Notes under the pieces: generated by a model
Told to the model about the DNA's origin: nothing
Database searches by the model: none
What the model saw: only the letters and a program-made list of their open reading frames with translations
Program-made: the position numbers and the translations under genes
Part shown: positions 1 through 11,717 of the stretch, piece after piece
Numbering within the stretch: position 1 is the stretch's first letter
Layout: the number at the start of each line of letters is the position of its first letter
Source: Molanna angustata
Lineage: Eukaryota > Arthropoda > Insecta > Trichoptera > Molannidae
Direction: 5' to 3'
DNA length: 64,000 bases
Assembly (NCBI GenBank): GCA_963576475.1
Contig: OY754980.1
Coordinates: 5,256,790-5,320,789 of the forward strand

Positions 1-223
1 AAATATTGACATTACGGTTTCAAACTCGGATACTTAAATATGGTTTTACGAACAATGCGTAGGTATACCTATTATGTAGGTACATAAATGCATAACTTAA
101 ACAAAGCAAATGATTGTACTATAGGTAGTTGAATCACACTAATCGAGGTTGCGATTTGAATACACTTAGTAAAAAAATTAATGGAACTTATATTGTGCGA
201 AAATAAATTTGTAACTTGACGTA
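1..223. other. AT-rich sequence, no feature
   Basis: No open frame of protein character and no recognised repeat. Confidence 0.5.
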
Positions 224-350
224 ATCCAACTGTCGATTTATTCAAGAGAATTTATTTTCCTTGATTTCCCTTGATCTTAGTCCCGTGTGAGCGAATTGTA
301 TGCAGTAGTAAACGTTTTGCACGGTTTTTCAACTTTGAAGTCAACTCAGA
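224..350 (+). mobile_element. Fragment of helentron-like element (copy d)
   Basis: The segment opens with atccaactgtcgat, the 5' sub-terminal repeat of the family at 5957, 13929 and 33253. It still shows the following arm (attcaagagaa) and the downstream word caactttgaagtcaa, which is also present at 14011. The rest of the element, including the GT tract and 3' hairpin, is not visible, so this is a decayed 5' fragment. Confidence 0.5.
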
Positions 351-2480
351 GTAGTAGGTACATATGGTTTATTATAAGTCTTTTTTTAATACATAGATTT
401 TCATATGACGTCGCTGTTAGCAAATTTTGTATGAATAGAAGTGAGGATTTTTCCGCGAGACTTTTGACAACAACATGGGCAAAAAACATCGTTTTTTTTT
501 ACAGAGAATAACGACAAATGTGAATTGTTTTCGGATTTATTTGTCGAAAAAAAAAACACTTTGTTCATTAAGATACAGAGAACAGTTATCTAGGATGTGT
601 TGATATGTATGGAAAACTGCAATATGTTGCCAACCAAGACTTCAAACGTGCGATATACCACGACTCACTCATTGCACGGAGTACTCCATCTAGTACCTAT
701 ATTATAAGGAAATCTCTGTTTAATGTAGTTACTTTTTTGATATTTTAATACGTAAAAATAATTAAAAATAAATCATTTCATTTCATTTTTTAATACCTGC
801 CTATGAAGTTGTTTTTAATCAATCATTTATTAATTTATAAAGTTTACATTTGGTTGTATTATTTTTGCACTAAACTATATTAACAGTTTTTCAGTGCAAG
901 CTCCTCTCGTACACTGCAATTAAATATGTATTCAACCATCAATATGTATATATCTACACTTATACAAAACATTGAAATGAAACCATTTTACAGTAAAAAT
1001 TAAGTATATCACAAACAAAACAATTAAAACTATGTAATCGAAAAGAAGAAAAAAATATGCATTAAATCAATTCAAAATAAAGTAAACCAAAAACACAGCA
1101 ATGAAAAATAAGATAAATGAGAACATAAATGAAAATATCAAAAGCAATGAAAATAAGATATTGGAAATTTTAGATTTATCGAAAAACTTAATAATAAAAA
1201 TGCAAAAAACGGTACCTAATAATGAATACATGTAGAATCGTTAAAGATTTCTTCGGGAATCAGTAGGGTTCATGAGTAGTATAGAGATCTAAGTATCTGG
1301 ATGGGTGAACTATTCCCAATTGAAAGCTTGATGATGCGTTTGTTACATTTTATTTTGCTCTTTTAAATAATTTACAATTGATCTGCTAATTATTTTGAGA
1401 AAGTGTATAATGGTAGTAATAATAATTGAGTGTTATTATCAATTTGTAGTGATTAATTGTTATTAATATCATTAGTAAATCGGTCAGCGCCGTAAAAAGT
1501 GTAAAATTGTTTTAAAGAAATTTTTATCTTTTTCTTGTCTTTCATCACAGTACCTAGTATATGTTTAGGTAGTATATTAAATAGTTTCGGTATTATTTTT
1601 GTCTTAGTTCTGTCACCGTAAAAGGTATTGTCAGTAAGTCGTTCGTTATTTGTCGAGTTGTATATTTGTGAGTTCATCCCTGTAAAGTTCTTCCATGGTT
1701 AGTAAAACACTTACCTTTTTGTCAACTGGTAAAATATTACCTAGATTGTTTAAATATTTCGTTAGTATTATTTATGTATACCTCTAATGTTCTTTTTGTT
1801 GCCTACCATACCTATATGTCTTCTAAATATATAATTAATAATTAATTCACTCTCATTTTTGGGTTTGCCTAGTCCGTTACGTTCACAAAACAAATTTATT
1901 CAAATTACATGGAATACTCTATAGAATTACAAATTGATTTTTTATCGAATAGTTTGGCCTTTAGAGGTATCATCGGACCATCAGGTAAAAATGTATCGTG
2001 TAGTTATTTTTGGGAATCCATTCAAAGTGTTTCTATTGTGAACCGAGAAAGGTTTTTGGGGTCAAATTTATTATGTGTTTAATGAATGGATTGCATTCAG
2101 TCTGACAATGGGTCGAAATCGGTCGAAATACATTATTAAAATGCATGCGGACAACAATGGATTTGCAAATTAGGATATTTGGTTTAACCGTAAGATTCTA
2201 GTAACAAATAAAAATTATTACTAATAGATTAGCTGTACTATCGTTTCGTAGATAACATTATAAACGATTGAATTTGGAAATACATACATAATACCATGGA
2301 ACTCATACCTCACGAGGTAGGCAAAGTGATCTGAATGCCACATTATTCTCATTGTTTCAATATTGATGTTCAATGTCAATATTGGTTCTGAGCACCATGT
2401 CATGTACAATATAATAGATCAATGGCGGATATTGAACGACACATATCGCATGACGAGGAAAAAATCAGACTTCGTAACTC
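351..2480. other. Non-coding stretch, no gene recognised
   Basis: AT-rich DNA without a convincing gene. A 74-codon minus frame at 1453-1677 faintly resembles the C-terminal end of a LINE reverse transcriptase (a YG..T pattern followed by PKLFNILP), but upstream sequence does not continue in frame, so it is at best a decayed LINE end. A short stretch at 2305-2340 resembles the 3' end of LINE-W. Confidence 0.4.
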
Positions 2481-2682
2481 GTCGGCCTGCTACTACTGAT
2501 AAAAGGGTAGCGAGTTCGTTTCCCGGTGGAGATACAGTTTTAAATTGTGTTTTCAGTCTGGATCTGTGAGACGATTAATATCGTAACTCTCCAGAATGTG
2601 GCAACTTGTTATTGGGCGCGTGTTAAATTAATATTTGACATAGTACATGTACATAAGTTGCCCGAGAAGTAATATAAAATGA
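2481..2682 (+). mobile_element. tRNA-derived SINE, family SINE-A
   Basis: The segment starts with gtcggcc and keeps a box-B-like word (gcgagttcgtttcccggtgg). The SINE-A body follows: cagtctggatctgtgag, then ctccagaatgtggcaactt, then ttaatatttgacatagtac, ending in cccgagaagtaatataaaat. The same order is found at 19764, 25597 (minus), 30651, 54093 and 60150 (minus). Box A is degraded here. Confidence 0.75.
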
Positions 2683-3361
2683 AATTAAAGAAATCGTTGG
2701 CTGAAGCAGATTGGTAGAAGTTGATTACAGTAAAATAAAGATCAGCTTCAGACTTTAGCAATCTTTGAGGTTAAAATAATTAAATAATACTATAAATTTA
2801 CACAACAATTTATGACAATTTCATGTAGAGAATGATTAATATTGGATTATGATCGAGTACTGATTTATACATTTTTAAGATTAAGGCAAGCTAAGATCGT
2901 ATTAAGAATATGTCATGAGTAGCCCCCCTGTTATTAATTAAGTATATATATATTTCTAGCTATTTGATATCTAAATTGATAATTAGTGATTTTGTTTTAT
3001 ATATATTTTTTTCATTTATACAAACCTATACTCCTTGTCCCTCGTGGGGTAGGCAGTGGTAACCAAATACCACATTTTCAATTGTGGCGAATAGTCAGGG
3101 GCGAAACTAGAATCTTCTGAATAGGAAAACCCTGGAAGAAAATTTGGAAATGTCGAAAATGTATGTTTTTTTAGCATCGTTGTTCATTTCAGTGGCCATG
3201 AAAAATATTTTTAAAATCACATTCCAATATAATATTTACATTTGTGGCCCTGTTAATCTTGTATTTTTAATATTGTAGTGTGGTTGCAATAAAAAATATA
3301 AATAAATATTAATTCTTGAATTTCTTAACATAATATTCATAGGTAAGCCAAGATTTCAATA
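2683..3361. other. Non-coding, with a remnant of the LINE-W 3' end
   Basis: AT-rich. At about 3040-3095 the words tgtccctcgtggggtaggca and accaaataccac match, in minus orientation, the 3' end of LINE-W at 32165-32235. No gene seen in the rest. Confidence 0.4.
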
Positions 3362-3872
3362 AACTCTCTTATATTTTGAAGTCCCCAAAGTACCCCAATT
3401 ATCTGAAGAAAAAAATATCTGACTCATGCATCCTGCCTGTTCTCACATATGGCACAGAAACGCTAGTCCTAACGAAGCGAATTGTGCAAAAGTTGTTAGT
3501 TACGCAGAGAGGCATGGAGAGAAAAATGCTGGGCATTTCATTGAGAGATCAGAAGACAAACAAATGGATACGAGAGAAAACTAAAGTTGTGGACGTAGCT
3601 GAAAGGATGGCTACCCTGAAGTGGAGCTGGGCAGGTCACATTGCCAGATGTACTGACCAACGATGGACAAAAAAACTCCTAGAATGGCAACCTAGAACGG
3701 GAAGAAGGAGTGTGGGAAGACCACAGGCTAGATGGTCGGATGACATCAGAAAGACTGTGGGAGTAAATTGGATGCAATGTGCCCGGAATAGAGACATGTG
3801 GAGGAGCAAGGGGGAGGCCTATATCCAACGATGGATTGAAAACGGCTGAGGAAGAAGAAGAAGAAGAAGCCA
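3362..3872 (+). pseudogene. 5'-truncated RTE-like LINE, RT C-terminal remnant
   Basis: An open frame at 3376-3849 (157 codons) carries the C-terminal tail typical of insect RTE-like endonuclease/reverse transcriptases: LPVLTYGTETLVLTK, then GHIARCTDQRWTKKLLEW, then GRPQARWSDDIRK, ending near EAYIQRW. The stop is followed directly by a (GAA)n tail (3850-3870), the usual short 3' repeat of these elements. Endonuclease and catalytic RT domains are absent, so the copy is dead on arrival. Related 3' ends lie at 31700, 56045 and 62878. Confidence 0.75.
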
Positions 3873-4186
3873 AGATTTTCGGCTTCTATAAGCAATTCCG
3901 CTACTGCGAATAGTGTTACCTATACAAACAAAAATGTTATTTTTAACAATAACGACAAATGACAATCACAAATGATGGTAATAAACGATAATGGAAAAAT
4001 GAACTAGACACAGGTCAAGATTAGCGAAGAATTTCAATGTCATTTTATATTGATTACCTGACCAATTTTCAGCGCAATTATTTAACGACATACTAATTGA
4101 CAGCTGCATTTATGGAATTTATGATCCCTCACAACACAAAAGATTACCTACTATGGAATATATAATATGAAATATATACCTACATA
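3873..4186. other. Non-coding, nothing recognised
   Basis: AT-rich sequence downstream of the RTE tail, with no frame or repeat match seen in the window. Confidence 0.4.
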
Positions 4187-4300
4187 CTATCACGGCATAT
4201 CCCACAAAGTGAAGTAACCAGCGACAGCTATGCGGGTTCGAATCACATTGTAAAAGGAAGCACAATAATGCGTTTAGATGGGTGATGACAATTAGGTTAG
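4187..4300 (+). repeat. Repeat R, copy 1
   Basis: The words atcacggcatatcccaca and gtaaccagcgacag are shared with 24520-24700 and, inverted, with 19560-19725. Family type is unknown. It lacks a coding frame. Confidence 0.5.
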
Positions 4301-5040
4301 CGCGCTGAGTTCGTTTATTTATTTAGAGGACAACATACAGCGTCTAATAAATTATATAAAATAAAGTAGATTTGAGTAATATTAAAGCCAATTACAGGTT
4401 GTCACTGGAGTTACTGCAGTATATTAAGATAAGTTAGGAATAGTTACATATTATGGTGAGATATTGTGTGAATGATGTGTGAAATTGTATATATAAAAGT
4501 GTTGAGTAAGATTATGAAGATGAAATTTTATGTCTGATATGTTTGTTTGAATGTGGGGGAGCTTAGTAAGAATATGTCGAACTCTTGGAAATGCCTATTG
4601 TATGTATTACAGATTCTGTAGATTGTTGCATGTTGAGCATAGTTGTTGTGTTGTGTGGTTAGGTGGAAAAGAGGAGTGTGTCTAGTTCTATGGGTAGGGA
4701 TGTTGAAAGATATATAATTTAAAAAAGCAGGAGAAACAATTTTATTATTTTATTTATTTTTTATTTTATTTTAGTTAGAAAACATACATAATAATAATAA
4801 TAATAACAACAATGATACATACAGTTTCATGCCTAAATACATGTTTTCACTCATATAAAAAAATTAATACCTAAACATATTTTTTATTTATTAATTATTT
4901 TTTTTTCTTTTTATCATCATATGGCGGGTACATTCGAAACACGATGAGAAAAGGAACATCAAATATTACCTTAGCAATTATGCCAATTATTAAGAATATT
5001 GTGGAGAAGCATCATATCATATACCTACTGTACGTCTGTT
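4301..5040. other. Non-coding, possible old retroelement remnant
   Basis: Starts with a T-rich run (tcgtttatttatttagagga) of the kind seen at antisense LINE 3' ends and becomes GT-rich around 4540-4700. No recognisable frame. From 4740 the sequence is simple AT-rich DNA. Confidence 0.3.
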
Positions 5041-5164
5041 GTCGAGTGAATCAATGCAGTGGTAGATCCTTGCCTCACGATTTAGTAATCCAATGGTCGC
5101 GAGTTCGATTCCTGCCACGAACGATTTTGTTCACGCATAAGCTTTAAGAGGACATATAACGCTA
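5041..5164 (+). mobile_element. tRNA-like SINE head (degraded)
   Basis: A tRNA-like segment with a good box B (gcgagttcgattcctgcc) at 5098-5115, preceded by a gtggtagatccttgcctc word that could be a decayed box A region. The body does not match SINE-A or SINE-B. Functional tRNA is unlikely because no acceptor stem is evident. Confidence 0.35.
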
Positions 5165-5640
5165 AAATTAGTGACTGAAAATATGATATATTAAAACCGC
5201 CCAATGTACTATGAAGTTACGCGTTAGTAAGGATAACGATGGCGTGCGTGAAAAAAAGGTTTATACGTGATTTAAATTATCGGAAACCCAAAATATGTTG
5301 ATTTTTTGCATTTTAAGAACAAACCTTTGTTAAAATGAAAAAACTTTATCGGCCATTCACTTTGATTTTATGCACTCTTTATGCATATAAAAGATTTATT
5401 TCTCTACGACACATAGTTATGGAGAAATTTAAAAAAAATGCTGTAAAAGAGGATATTTTTAATCATTTATTTATGTGAATTTAGGCTGAATTTTAAAATT
5501 GTGTGACGAACATTCACTAGAGAACTGTTGCAAAGACTTATACTATTTTTTCTAGAAACACACTGTTTAACATATTTGAGGGATTTGATTTGAAATTGAG
5601 GTGTTTAGGTTTATATGGCCCCTTAAAAAAATCCACACAC
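5165..5640 (+). repeat. Dispersed repeat family C, copy 1
   Basis: Shares with 21735-22690 the order gtttatacgtgat, then aaattatcggaaacccaaaa, then ctttgattttatgca, then aattgtgtgacgaacattca, then aacacactgt. The second copy is split by about 540 bp of other sequence. No coding frame and no clear terminal repeats, so the class is unknown. Confidence 0.55.
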
Positions 5641-5956
5641 CGGTACCGCGTCCGTCATATTACAAAGGTCACATTCAGAATAGGTGACGACCCTCATTGC
5701 TGAACTACTTTTGTGAGATTTTACTAAATCATTGTTTTTTCATTTATTTAATTTTTTTTAAACTGTATAAAAAGTTTATTTATTGTGCCTACATATTTTA
5801 AATAACTCGGTTCTTACCCGAAAACAATTACCAACAATTGAACAGTGGATGCACTATTCTAATAATAACTACATGTATGTACACGTATATTATTATCCTC
5901 ACAGTTAGTAATATAGGTATGTATATCTACCCAAATATAAAAAGACTTTATTAGTA
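5641..5956. other. Non-coding, partial repeat R similarity
   Basis: Around 5665-5720 the words cacattcagaat, ggtgacgaccctcattgctga and tttgtgagat loosely match repeat R at 24640-24680. Nothing else recognised. Confidence 0.3.
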
Positions 5957-6194
5957 CTAGTTGCATGTAACACATGAGATCCAACTGTCGATAGCGATAG
6001 TATGTATAGTTGAAGAATAAGTACCAAACTATAAACCCATAAATACAAATTATTTATTATTTTGTGATATTTGGTTTTCTAAGGTACATGTGTTGTATAT
6101 ATACAACACATGTACCTAGGTAGTCAAGATAGGATAGTATGGAGGTCTGTCTTTTTTTTCTACCCGGAATATGAAAACAGCTTGATGGTATATA

Positions 6195-6459
6195 TTTTTT
6201 TTTTTAACTTTTCTACGGACAATTCTTGGTAGAACTCCATTTCAAATAATAAATAAATTTGGAATGGTAAAATAAAACCAAAGTTTTCAGTTCTACTAAT
6301 TTAATGACACTGACTTGTTTTGGTCATCCAGTGACCATTTTCAAAGTGATTGACACTTTGAAAATGGTCACTGGATGACCAAAACTAGTCAGTGTCATTA
6401 AATTAGTAGAACTGAAAACTTTGGTTTTATTTTACCATTCCAAATTTATTTATTATTAT
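6195..6459. mobile_element. Palindromic insertion nested in helentron-like copy a
   Basis: Copy a reads across tgatggtatata both before (6183-6194) and after (6461-6472) this segment, whereas the homologous copy at 14750 has the word once, so the segment is an insertion with a duplicated target of about 11-12 bp. Most of it is a near-perfect hairpin: the arms at about 6245-6349 and 6355-6458 pair over about 100 bp around a loop of about 5 nt. Confidence 0.55.
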
Positions 6460-6680
6460 GATGGTATATATTGTATGTTTGGAGATGAAGTATCAAACTA
6501 TTAAGTCTTCTTTGATATTGTGTATAGGTGACTGCCATAGAAATTGTATGAAGCGATGTCGTCACTAAATTCAATTTTTATAAAAATTGTTAAAAAAATT
6601 TTGAGGCCTATAACTGTCTATATATTCTGAAAATTTGGGCTCTGTAAATTGAACGGATCAAAAGTTATAAGGGGGGGACA

Positions 6681-6780
<100 letters not shown>

Positions 6781-7235
6781 AAACTTACATAAAATGTTCT
6801 ACTCCGAATTCTGAGTAAATCCATGTATGGGAACATATATGCTGTGAGGCCTCTAGTTGGTGTTATTAGCATGCAAAAAGTCCACTACGCCATACAAAAT
6901 TTTCCTTTGTACACGCATCTTGGCTTAATAATGTCGATTCATTCAGAGAATTCAATTCTCATGATCGAATAGACAGTTGGATAAGACCATGAATAGAAAT
7001 ATTTCATTATTACATGTAATCCTTTAGAAACATAATCTTTTCGAACAAATTAAAAGGACTTATAAATGACATGCGTATTATAATCTGTATGAATACAATA
7101 AATAATTACCTTAATAAATTTTTAACTAGTATATCTTTAAAACTTAGCGATTCATAAAACTGAATGTGTCATAGTTATATTTACCATAACATATTGTCCC
7201 TGATGGGATAGGTATAGAGAAACGAACACCTTACA

Positions 7236-7746
7236 TGCGGTACACAATGGTATCGTCGCACCGACTCTAATGTATGCTAGTGAGACATGGACATGGCAGA
7301 AGACGCATGAAAGTAGAATTAACGCGGTTGAAATGAGGTCACTAAGACGAATGTGTGGTAAAACGATGTATGATAGAATAAGAAATGAGGATATTAGACG
7401 AGAATGTATTATTGAAAGAAAAATCGTAAGTAAGATGAAAATAAATGCCCTAAGGTGGTTCGGCCACATAGAAAGAATGAGTGATGACCGTCTGACAAAA
7501 AAAGTATACAAGGCTGATAAAAGAGGAACGAAAAGTAGAGGTCGGCCAAGAAAAAGTTGGCACGATCACATAAATGGGATTTTTAAAGATGGTGATGTTA
7601 GAAGTAAGAATAATAGAAGAGCGTGTATGAGACGATGTATGGACGTGAATGAAGCGAGGAATGTACGTCAAGAGAGAGGAGTCTGGCGTTCGGTTATCTC
7701 TGCCTACCCCAAATAGGGAAATGGCGTGATGGTATGGTATGGTATG
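7236..7746 (+). pseudogene. LINE-W copy 1: RT C-terminal remnant
   Basis: The 148-codon frame at 7270-7716 encodes the extreme C-terminus of a non-LTR reverse transcriptase: LMYASETW at the start, then ALRWFGHIERM, then GRPRKSWHDHI, then RSVISAYP at the end. The stop is followed by ggcgtgatggtatggtatgg, a short tandem tail. Endonuclease and RT palm are missing through 5' truncation. Other copies lie at 18042 (minus), 29427 and 32163 (minus). Confidence 0.7.
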
Positions 7747-7833
7747 GAAACACCTTACATGCCGATGGTGTCTTTAAGAAAGCCAGAATAATATGAGCAA
7801 GCTAGAGATGTTGATATTTCATTTTTATTTAAC

Positions 7834-7851
7834 CTATGTACATTGCTTCTT
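7834..7851. repeat. Target-site duplication, left copy
   Basis: The 18-mer ctatgtacattgcttctt is repeated exactly at 13378-13395. The two copies bracket the LINE at 7852-13377. Confidence 0.9.
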
Positions 7852-7961
7852 CTTCTTCTTCTTTTGCTTACATGGCATTCCACCCAATCATTAGGATGAT
7901 TTCTGCCAGTTTCAAAAAATTTTTATTGAATTATTTAAGAAGTAAAGGTTATTTTATTGCA

Positions 7962-10900
7962 TTATAGATTGAAGCCATTAAGGCGAAGAAATTTTGTTAT
8001 ATGGAAATAAATATGCGGTGAATTCAATGATAGAAGATGAGACATATTGATTGGTAGTGGGGTATTTAGTGTATAATACAAATCATGTTCGGTGTGGATT
8101 GGACATTCAAAGAACACATGGTCAAGGGTCTCTACAACCTCTCCACAAGCACACGAAGGGCTATCCCTTACGTGTATCCTGTGGAGGTGGCTGTTAATAA
8201 GGCAGTGTCCTAGTCTAATGCGACATATGTTGGAGACGTCTCGTTTGGCCATGCCTTTGTTATGGAACCATGGTTTAGACGGTATTGAAATTTGGATGGA
8301 TTTATAGGAAGAACCTTTCAAGGTACTAGACCTTTCCCAGTCAATGGTCCATTTGGATATGAGTTCTTTTTTGAAGGATGCTAATATGTCTTGGCAGGGA
8401 ATCATAAATAGAGAGGGTAAAATGCCAGTAACGGAGGCTTGCTTCGCTGCTTCGTCAGCGATCTCATTTCCCACTATTCCCTGATGAGCCGGGATCCACG
8501 CAAGAAGCACTTCTTTATTCAATTTATGAAGGTTTAATAGAGCGGATTTAATGTTGCATAGTAAGGTGCTGTCGGCCAATTTGGCTAAATTGGAAGACAA
8601 CGCCTTTAGAGCACTTAAAGAATCCGAAAATATTATAAACTGCGAAGAATCCAAAGTATTGCAAATCTTTAGGGCTTCATTAATAGCCGTACATTCAGCT
8701 GTGAATATTGAACATTCCCTGGGTAGTTTAACGAGTGATTGTATTTTTTTAGATGGTATGTGAATTGCGGCCCCGCATTCATTGTCTGCGCCCCGCTTAG
8801 ACCCATCCGTGTATATTTGTAGATGGGAGGGCCAGTTAGACATAACGATACTGTTGAACTTATTATTCATGGCTTGAGCACTGACTGTTGAATTTTTATG
8901 CAGGTCGATATTTAAAATAATGTTTGGGATCAATGTTATTGCCTCAAATGGAATTTCGTAATATGGAAGCATAGACTGAGCACGGTTAGAGACAATTTTG
9001 AGGGAGAGTTTTTGATAGCTTTGGCACATTGGGGGAGTACATTTTTTGAACCAATACCGGTGACTTTGACATAGAGATGAGAGCATCGAGATTCTAGGGA
9101 GGAGCGGATGTGAGTTGTAGTTTATTCGTTTGAGCATGAATTTATCGGCCAAATATTGGCGTCTTAGTTTGAGAGGTGGTTCTACGCATTCCACCTGCAG
9201 TGCATTTATTGGTGAGGAGCGCATTGCGCCAATTATTAAGCGAAGGCATTTAGATTGTATTCTGTCTAATTTGGATTTCAGATATTCCGGTATCGGTTCC
9301 ATCAGGAAGCTACCATAGTCCAGATGACTACGGACAATGGCATTATATAGTAGTTTCATGGTTGTAGGATGTGAGCCCCACCAAACTCTAGAAACTGCTC
9401 TCAGAGGGTTTATATTTTTTTCACATTTGGTAATTATGTGGGAAATATGAGAAGTCCATGATAACTTCCTATCCAAGGTCATCCCCAAAAATTTGACTTC
9501 TTCAACACTAGGAATAGTGGTTTCACCAATCTTAACTGATATATTTGCCGTATTGTGTTTCCTCGAGAAGGCGATTATTTGACATTTTTGGGGCGAAACT
9601 TCAAGTCCATTAGAATTTAGCCATTTAATGATTTTAGATAGGGCAGTTGATAATTTTCTCACTGCTGTTTCAATATTACTATGAGTAATATATAAAACGA
9701 TATCATCAGCGAATTGGAGGAGTGAACAAAGACCCTGAACACATTCGAGTATATCATAGCAATATAGGTTAAATAAATGCGGACTCAGAACAGATCCCTG
9801 AGAGAGGCCAATCCATAGCGTTCGTTCATAGGTGTCTGGAGGCTTATTAATGACTATCTTTCTTTCACAAAAAATATTAAAAATTAATTGAGCTAGTCGT
9901 TCTGGAATTCCTAAATTCAACAATTTTCTCCGTAAAATTGGCAAAAGGACATTATCATAAGCGGCTTTAATGTCCAGGAAAGCTGCGAGTGTGTATTTTT
10001 TATTAGTGAACCCAATTTGGATGTCTGATATCAAGATACTTAAATTATCCATACAAGTCTTTCCCTTTCTAAATCCAAATTGTATATTAGGGAGAAGTAA
10101 ATTACGTTCTGTTTGCCAGTCTAAACGTTTTTTAATGATGTTTTCGAAAATTTTTAAAATGCAGGAAGAGAGAGCTATTGGTCTATAAGACGTTTGAATT
10201 TTGGGGTCTTTTCCAGGTTTTAAGATTGGAATTACCAACTGGGTTTTCCAATCTATGGGAACCATACCTGTTTGAAGGCATTCATTAAATTTATTCAGTA
10301 TGTGTTCCAGAAAGCAAGTAGGCAGATGTTGGAAAAACGTATATGGTATTTGATCAAAACCAGGAGCAGAGTTGTTTAAGTTTTTGAGCACAATGGATAA
10401 TTCCTCGATCTTAAAAGGTGAATCTAACCAAGATATTGAAGAGCGGTGACTTATGTTTTGATTTATGTATAATTCCGTTATATTAGGAGAGTAAGAGGGA
10501 GCCAGTCTGTTAATGAAGGATTCTAATATGTCTGGACTAATCTGATGATTCCGATTCTGGACATATGATGAGCGAAATCGTCGAATCATATTCCAAACCA
10601 GAGACAAGGGAGAGTCTGGGGAGAGGGATGAGCAAAAATTTCGCCATCCTTGCCTTTTTTTCTTACGTAGAAATTTTTTAGTTTTAGCCTGACTTTCCTT
10701 TGCAAGTATATAATTTTCAAGAGTCATGTTTTTCCTATACTTTTTTATGGCTTTTTTCCTGTTGTTGACCATATCAGAACATTCTCCGTCCCACCATGGC
10801 GTACATGGCAGAGGGCTTAAGTTGGATTTTTTTGGAATAGATAAGTCAGCGGCCTTATAAATAATTGATAAAAGATCAGAGTATTCAATGTGTACGTTAG

Positions 10901-11717
10901 AACTGTCCAAACTTGTTGTTAATTTTTCTATATTATCGTAGAAGAGGGGCCAATTTGCCCTTTTTGTATTGTAACCTTTACGATTTGTCGGGTGTTGGGG
11001 TTTAGATTTAGCAATGTGAGGATCTTCTAAGTGAATAATTATTGGATAATGATCACTAGAGTAAGGGTCATTGGTTAAGGTCCATGAACAAGCTGCGGCT
11101 AAAGAACTCGAACATAGTGTCAGATCGACAGCACTTTTCTTTTGGGAGGGTGGGGTGAGGCGAGTAGGGGAGCCATCATTTAAAAAACAAATATTATTGA
11201 TATCCATGAAATCTATTATATTGTGACCAGATTTATTGGTAGCTTCACTTCCCCAGATAGGAGAATGGGCGTTAAAATCTCCCAAGATTATGGAGGGAGA
11301 GGGGAGCTGGCGAAGTAAATCCGTCCAGTCCTTTTCTATAAATAAAACTAATGGTGGAATATATACTGAAATAAAAGTTATGTTTTTAATTCGTGCTGCG
11401 ACAATTTGAAAGTCTTGGGATTTGAGAGGGATAGATAGTTTTTCGAAATTTAACTTATCTTTAATAAAAAGGGCAGTTCCAGCCCGACCGTCAGCTCTGT
11501 CATCTCTAAGACACTGGTAGCCGATTACCTTAAATAGGCAAGACGGCTTCAGCCAAGTTTCAGAGATGGCTGCAATATGTATTGAATTATTATTTAATAG
11601 TTCGGTAAGTTCTGCTTTATTGGAATAAACGCTCCTACTATTCCATTGTAGAATTTTCAGAGTTTGTATGTCCATTATTGAAGAGAGAAGATTGCAATGT
11701 TGTGAGAATATCGGCAA
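7962..11717 (-). CDS. LINE ORF2: endonuclease, reverse transcriptase, RNase H
   Basis: A 1251-residue open frame. The APE-type endonuclease comes first: QWNSRSV (about 24-30), SETW (52-55), GDFNAHSPIWG (146-156), SSDHYP (220-225). The reverse transcriptase spans roughly 430-760 with FADD at 669-672. RNase H follows with YTDGS (969-973), the conserved E near 1008 and FSDS near 1031. A C-terminal CCHC-like motif (CACG...H...C) lies at about 1189-1205. All expected catalytic residues are visible. The first Met is at 11717, but the Met at residue 15 (11675) sits immediately before the endonuclease and may be the true start. The frame overlaps the end of ORF1. ORF2 nicks the target and primes reverse transcription from it. 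Confidence 0.93.
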   Translation of the reverse strand: MPIFSQHCNLLSSIMDIQTLKILQWNSRSVYSNKAELTELLNNNSIHIAAISETWLKPSCLFKVIGYQCLRDDRADGRAGTALFIKDKLNFEKLSIPLKSQDFQIVAARIKNITFISVYIPPLVLFIEKDWTDLLRQLPSPSIILGDFNAHSPIWGSEATNKSGHNIIDFMDINNICFLNDGSPTRLTPPSQKKSAVDLTLCSSSLAAACSWTLTNDPYSSDHYPIIIHLEDPHIAKSKPQHPTNRKGYNTKRANWPLFYDNIEKLTTSLDSSNVHIEYSDLLSIIYKAADLSIPKKSNLSPLPCTPWWDGECSDMVNNRKKAIKKYRKNMTLENYILAKESQAKTKKFLRKKKRQGWRNFCSSLSPDSPLSLVWNMIRRFRSSYVQNRNHQISPDILESFINRLAPSYSPNITELYINQNISHRSSISWLDSPFKIEELSIVLKNLNNSAPGFDQIPYTFFQHLPTCFLEHILNKFNECLQTGMVPIDWKTQLVIPILKPGKDPKIQTSYRPIALSSCILKIFENIIKKRLDWQTERNLLLPNIQFGFRKGKTCMDNLSILISDIQIGFTNKKYTLAAFLDIKAAYDNVLLPILRRKLLNLGIPERLAQLIFNIFCERKIVINKPPDTYERTLWIGLSQGSVLSPHLFNLYCYDILECVQGLCSLLQFADDIVLYITHSNIETAVRKLSTALSKIIKWLNSNGLEVSPQKCQIIAFSRKHNTANISVKIGETTIPSVEEVKFLGMTLDRKLSWTSHISHIITKCEKNINPLRAVSRVWWGSHPTTMKLLYNAIVRSHLDYGSFLMEPIPEYLKSKLDRIQSKCLRLIIGAMRSSPINALQVECVEPPLKLRRQYLADKFMLKRINYNSHPLLPRISMLSSLCQSHRYWFKKCTPPMCQSYQKLSLKIVSNRAQSMLPYYEIPFEAITLIPNIILNIDLHKNSTVSAQAMNNKFNSIVMSNWPSHLQIYTDGSKRGADNECGAAIHIPSKKIQSLVKLPRECSIFTAECTAINEALKICNTLDSSQFIIFSDSLSALKALSSNLAKLADSTLLCNIKSALLNLHKLNKEVLLAWIPAHQGIVGNEIADEAAKQASVTGILPSLFMIPCQDILASFKKELISKWTIDWERSSTLKGSSYKSIQISIPSKPWFHNKGMAKRDVSNICRIRLGHCLINSHLHRIHVRDSPSCACGEVVETLDHVFFECPIHTEHDLYYTLNTPLPINMSHLLSLNSPHIYFHITKFLRLNGFNL

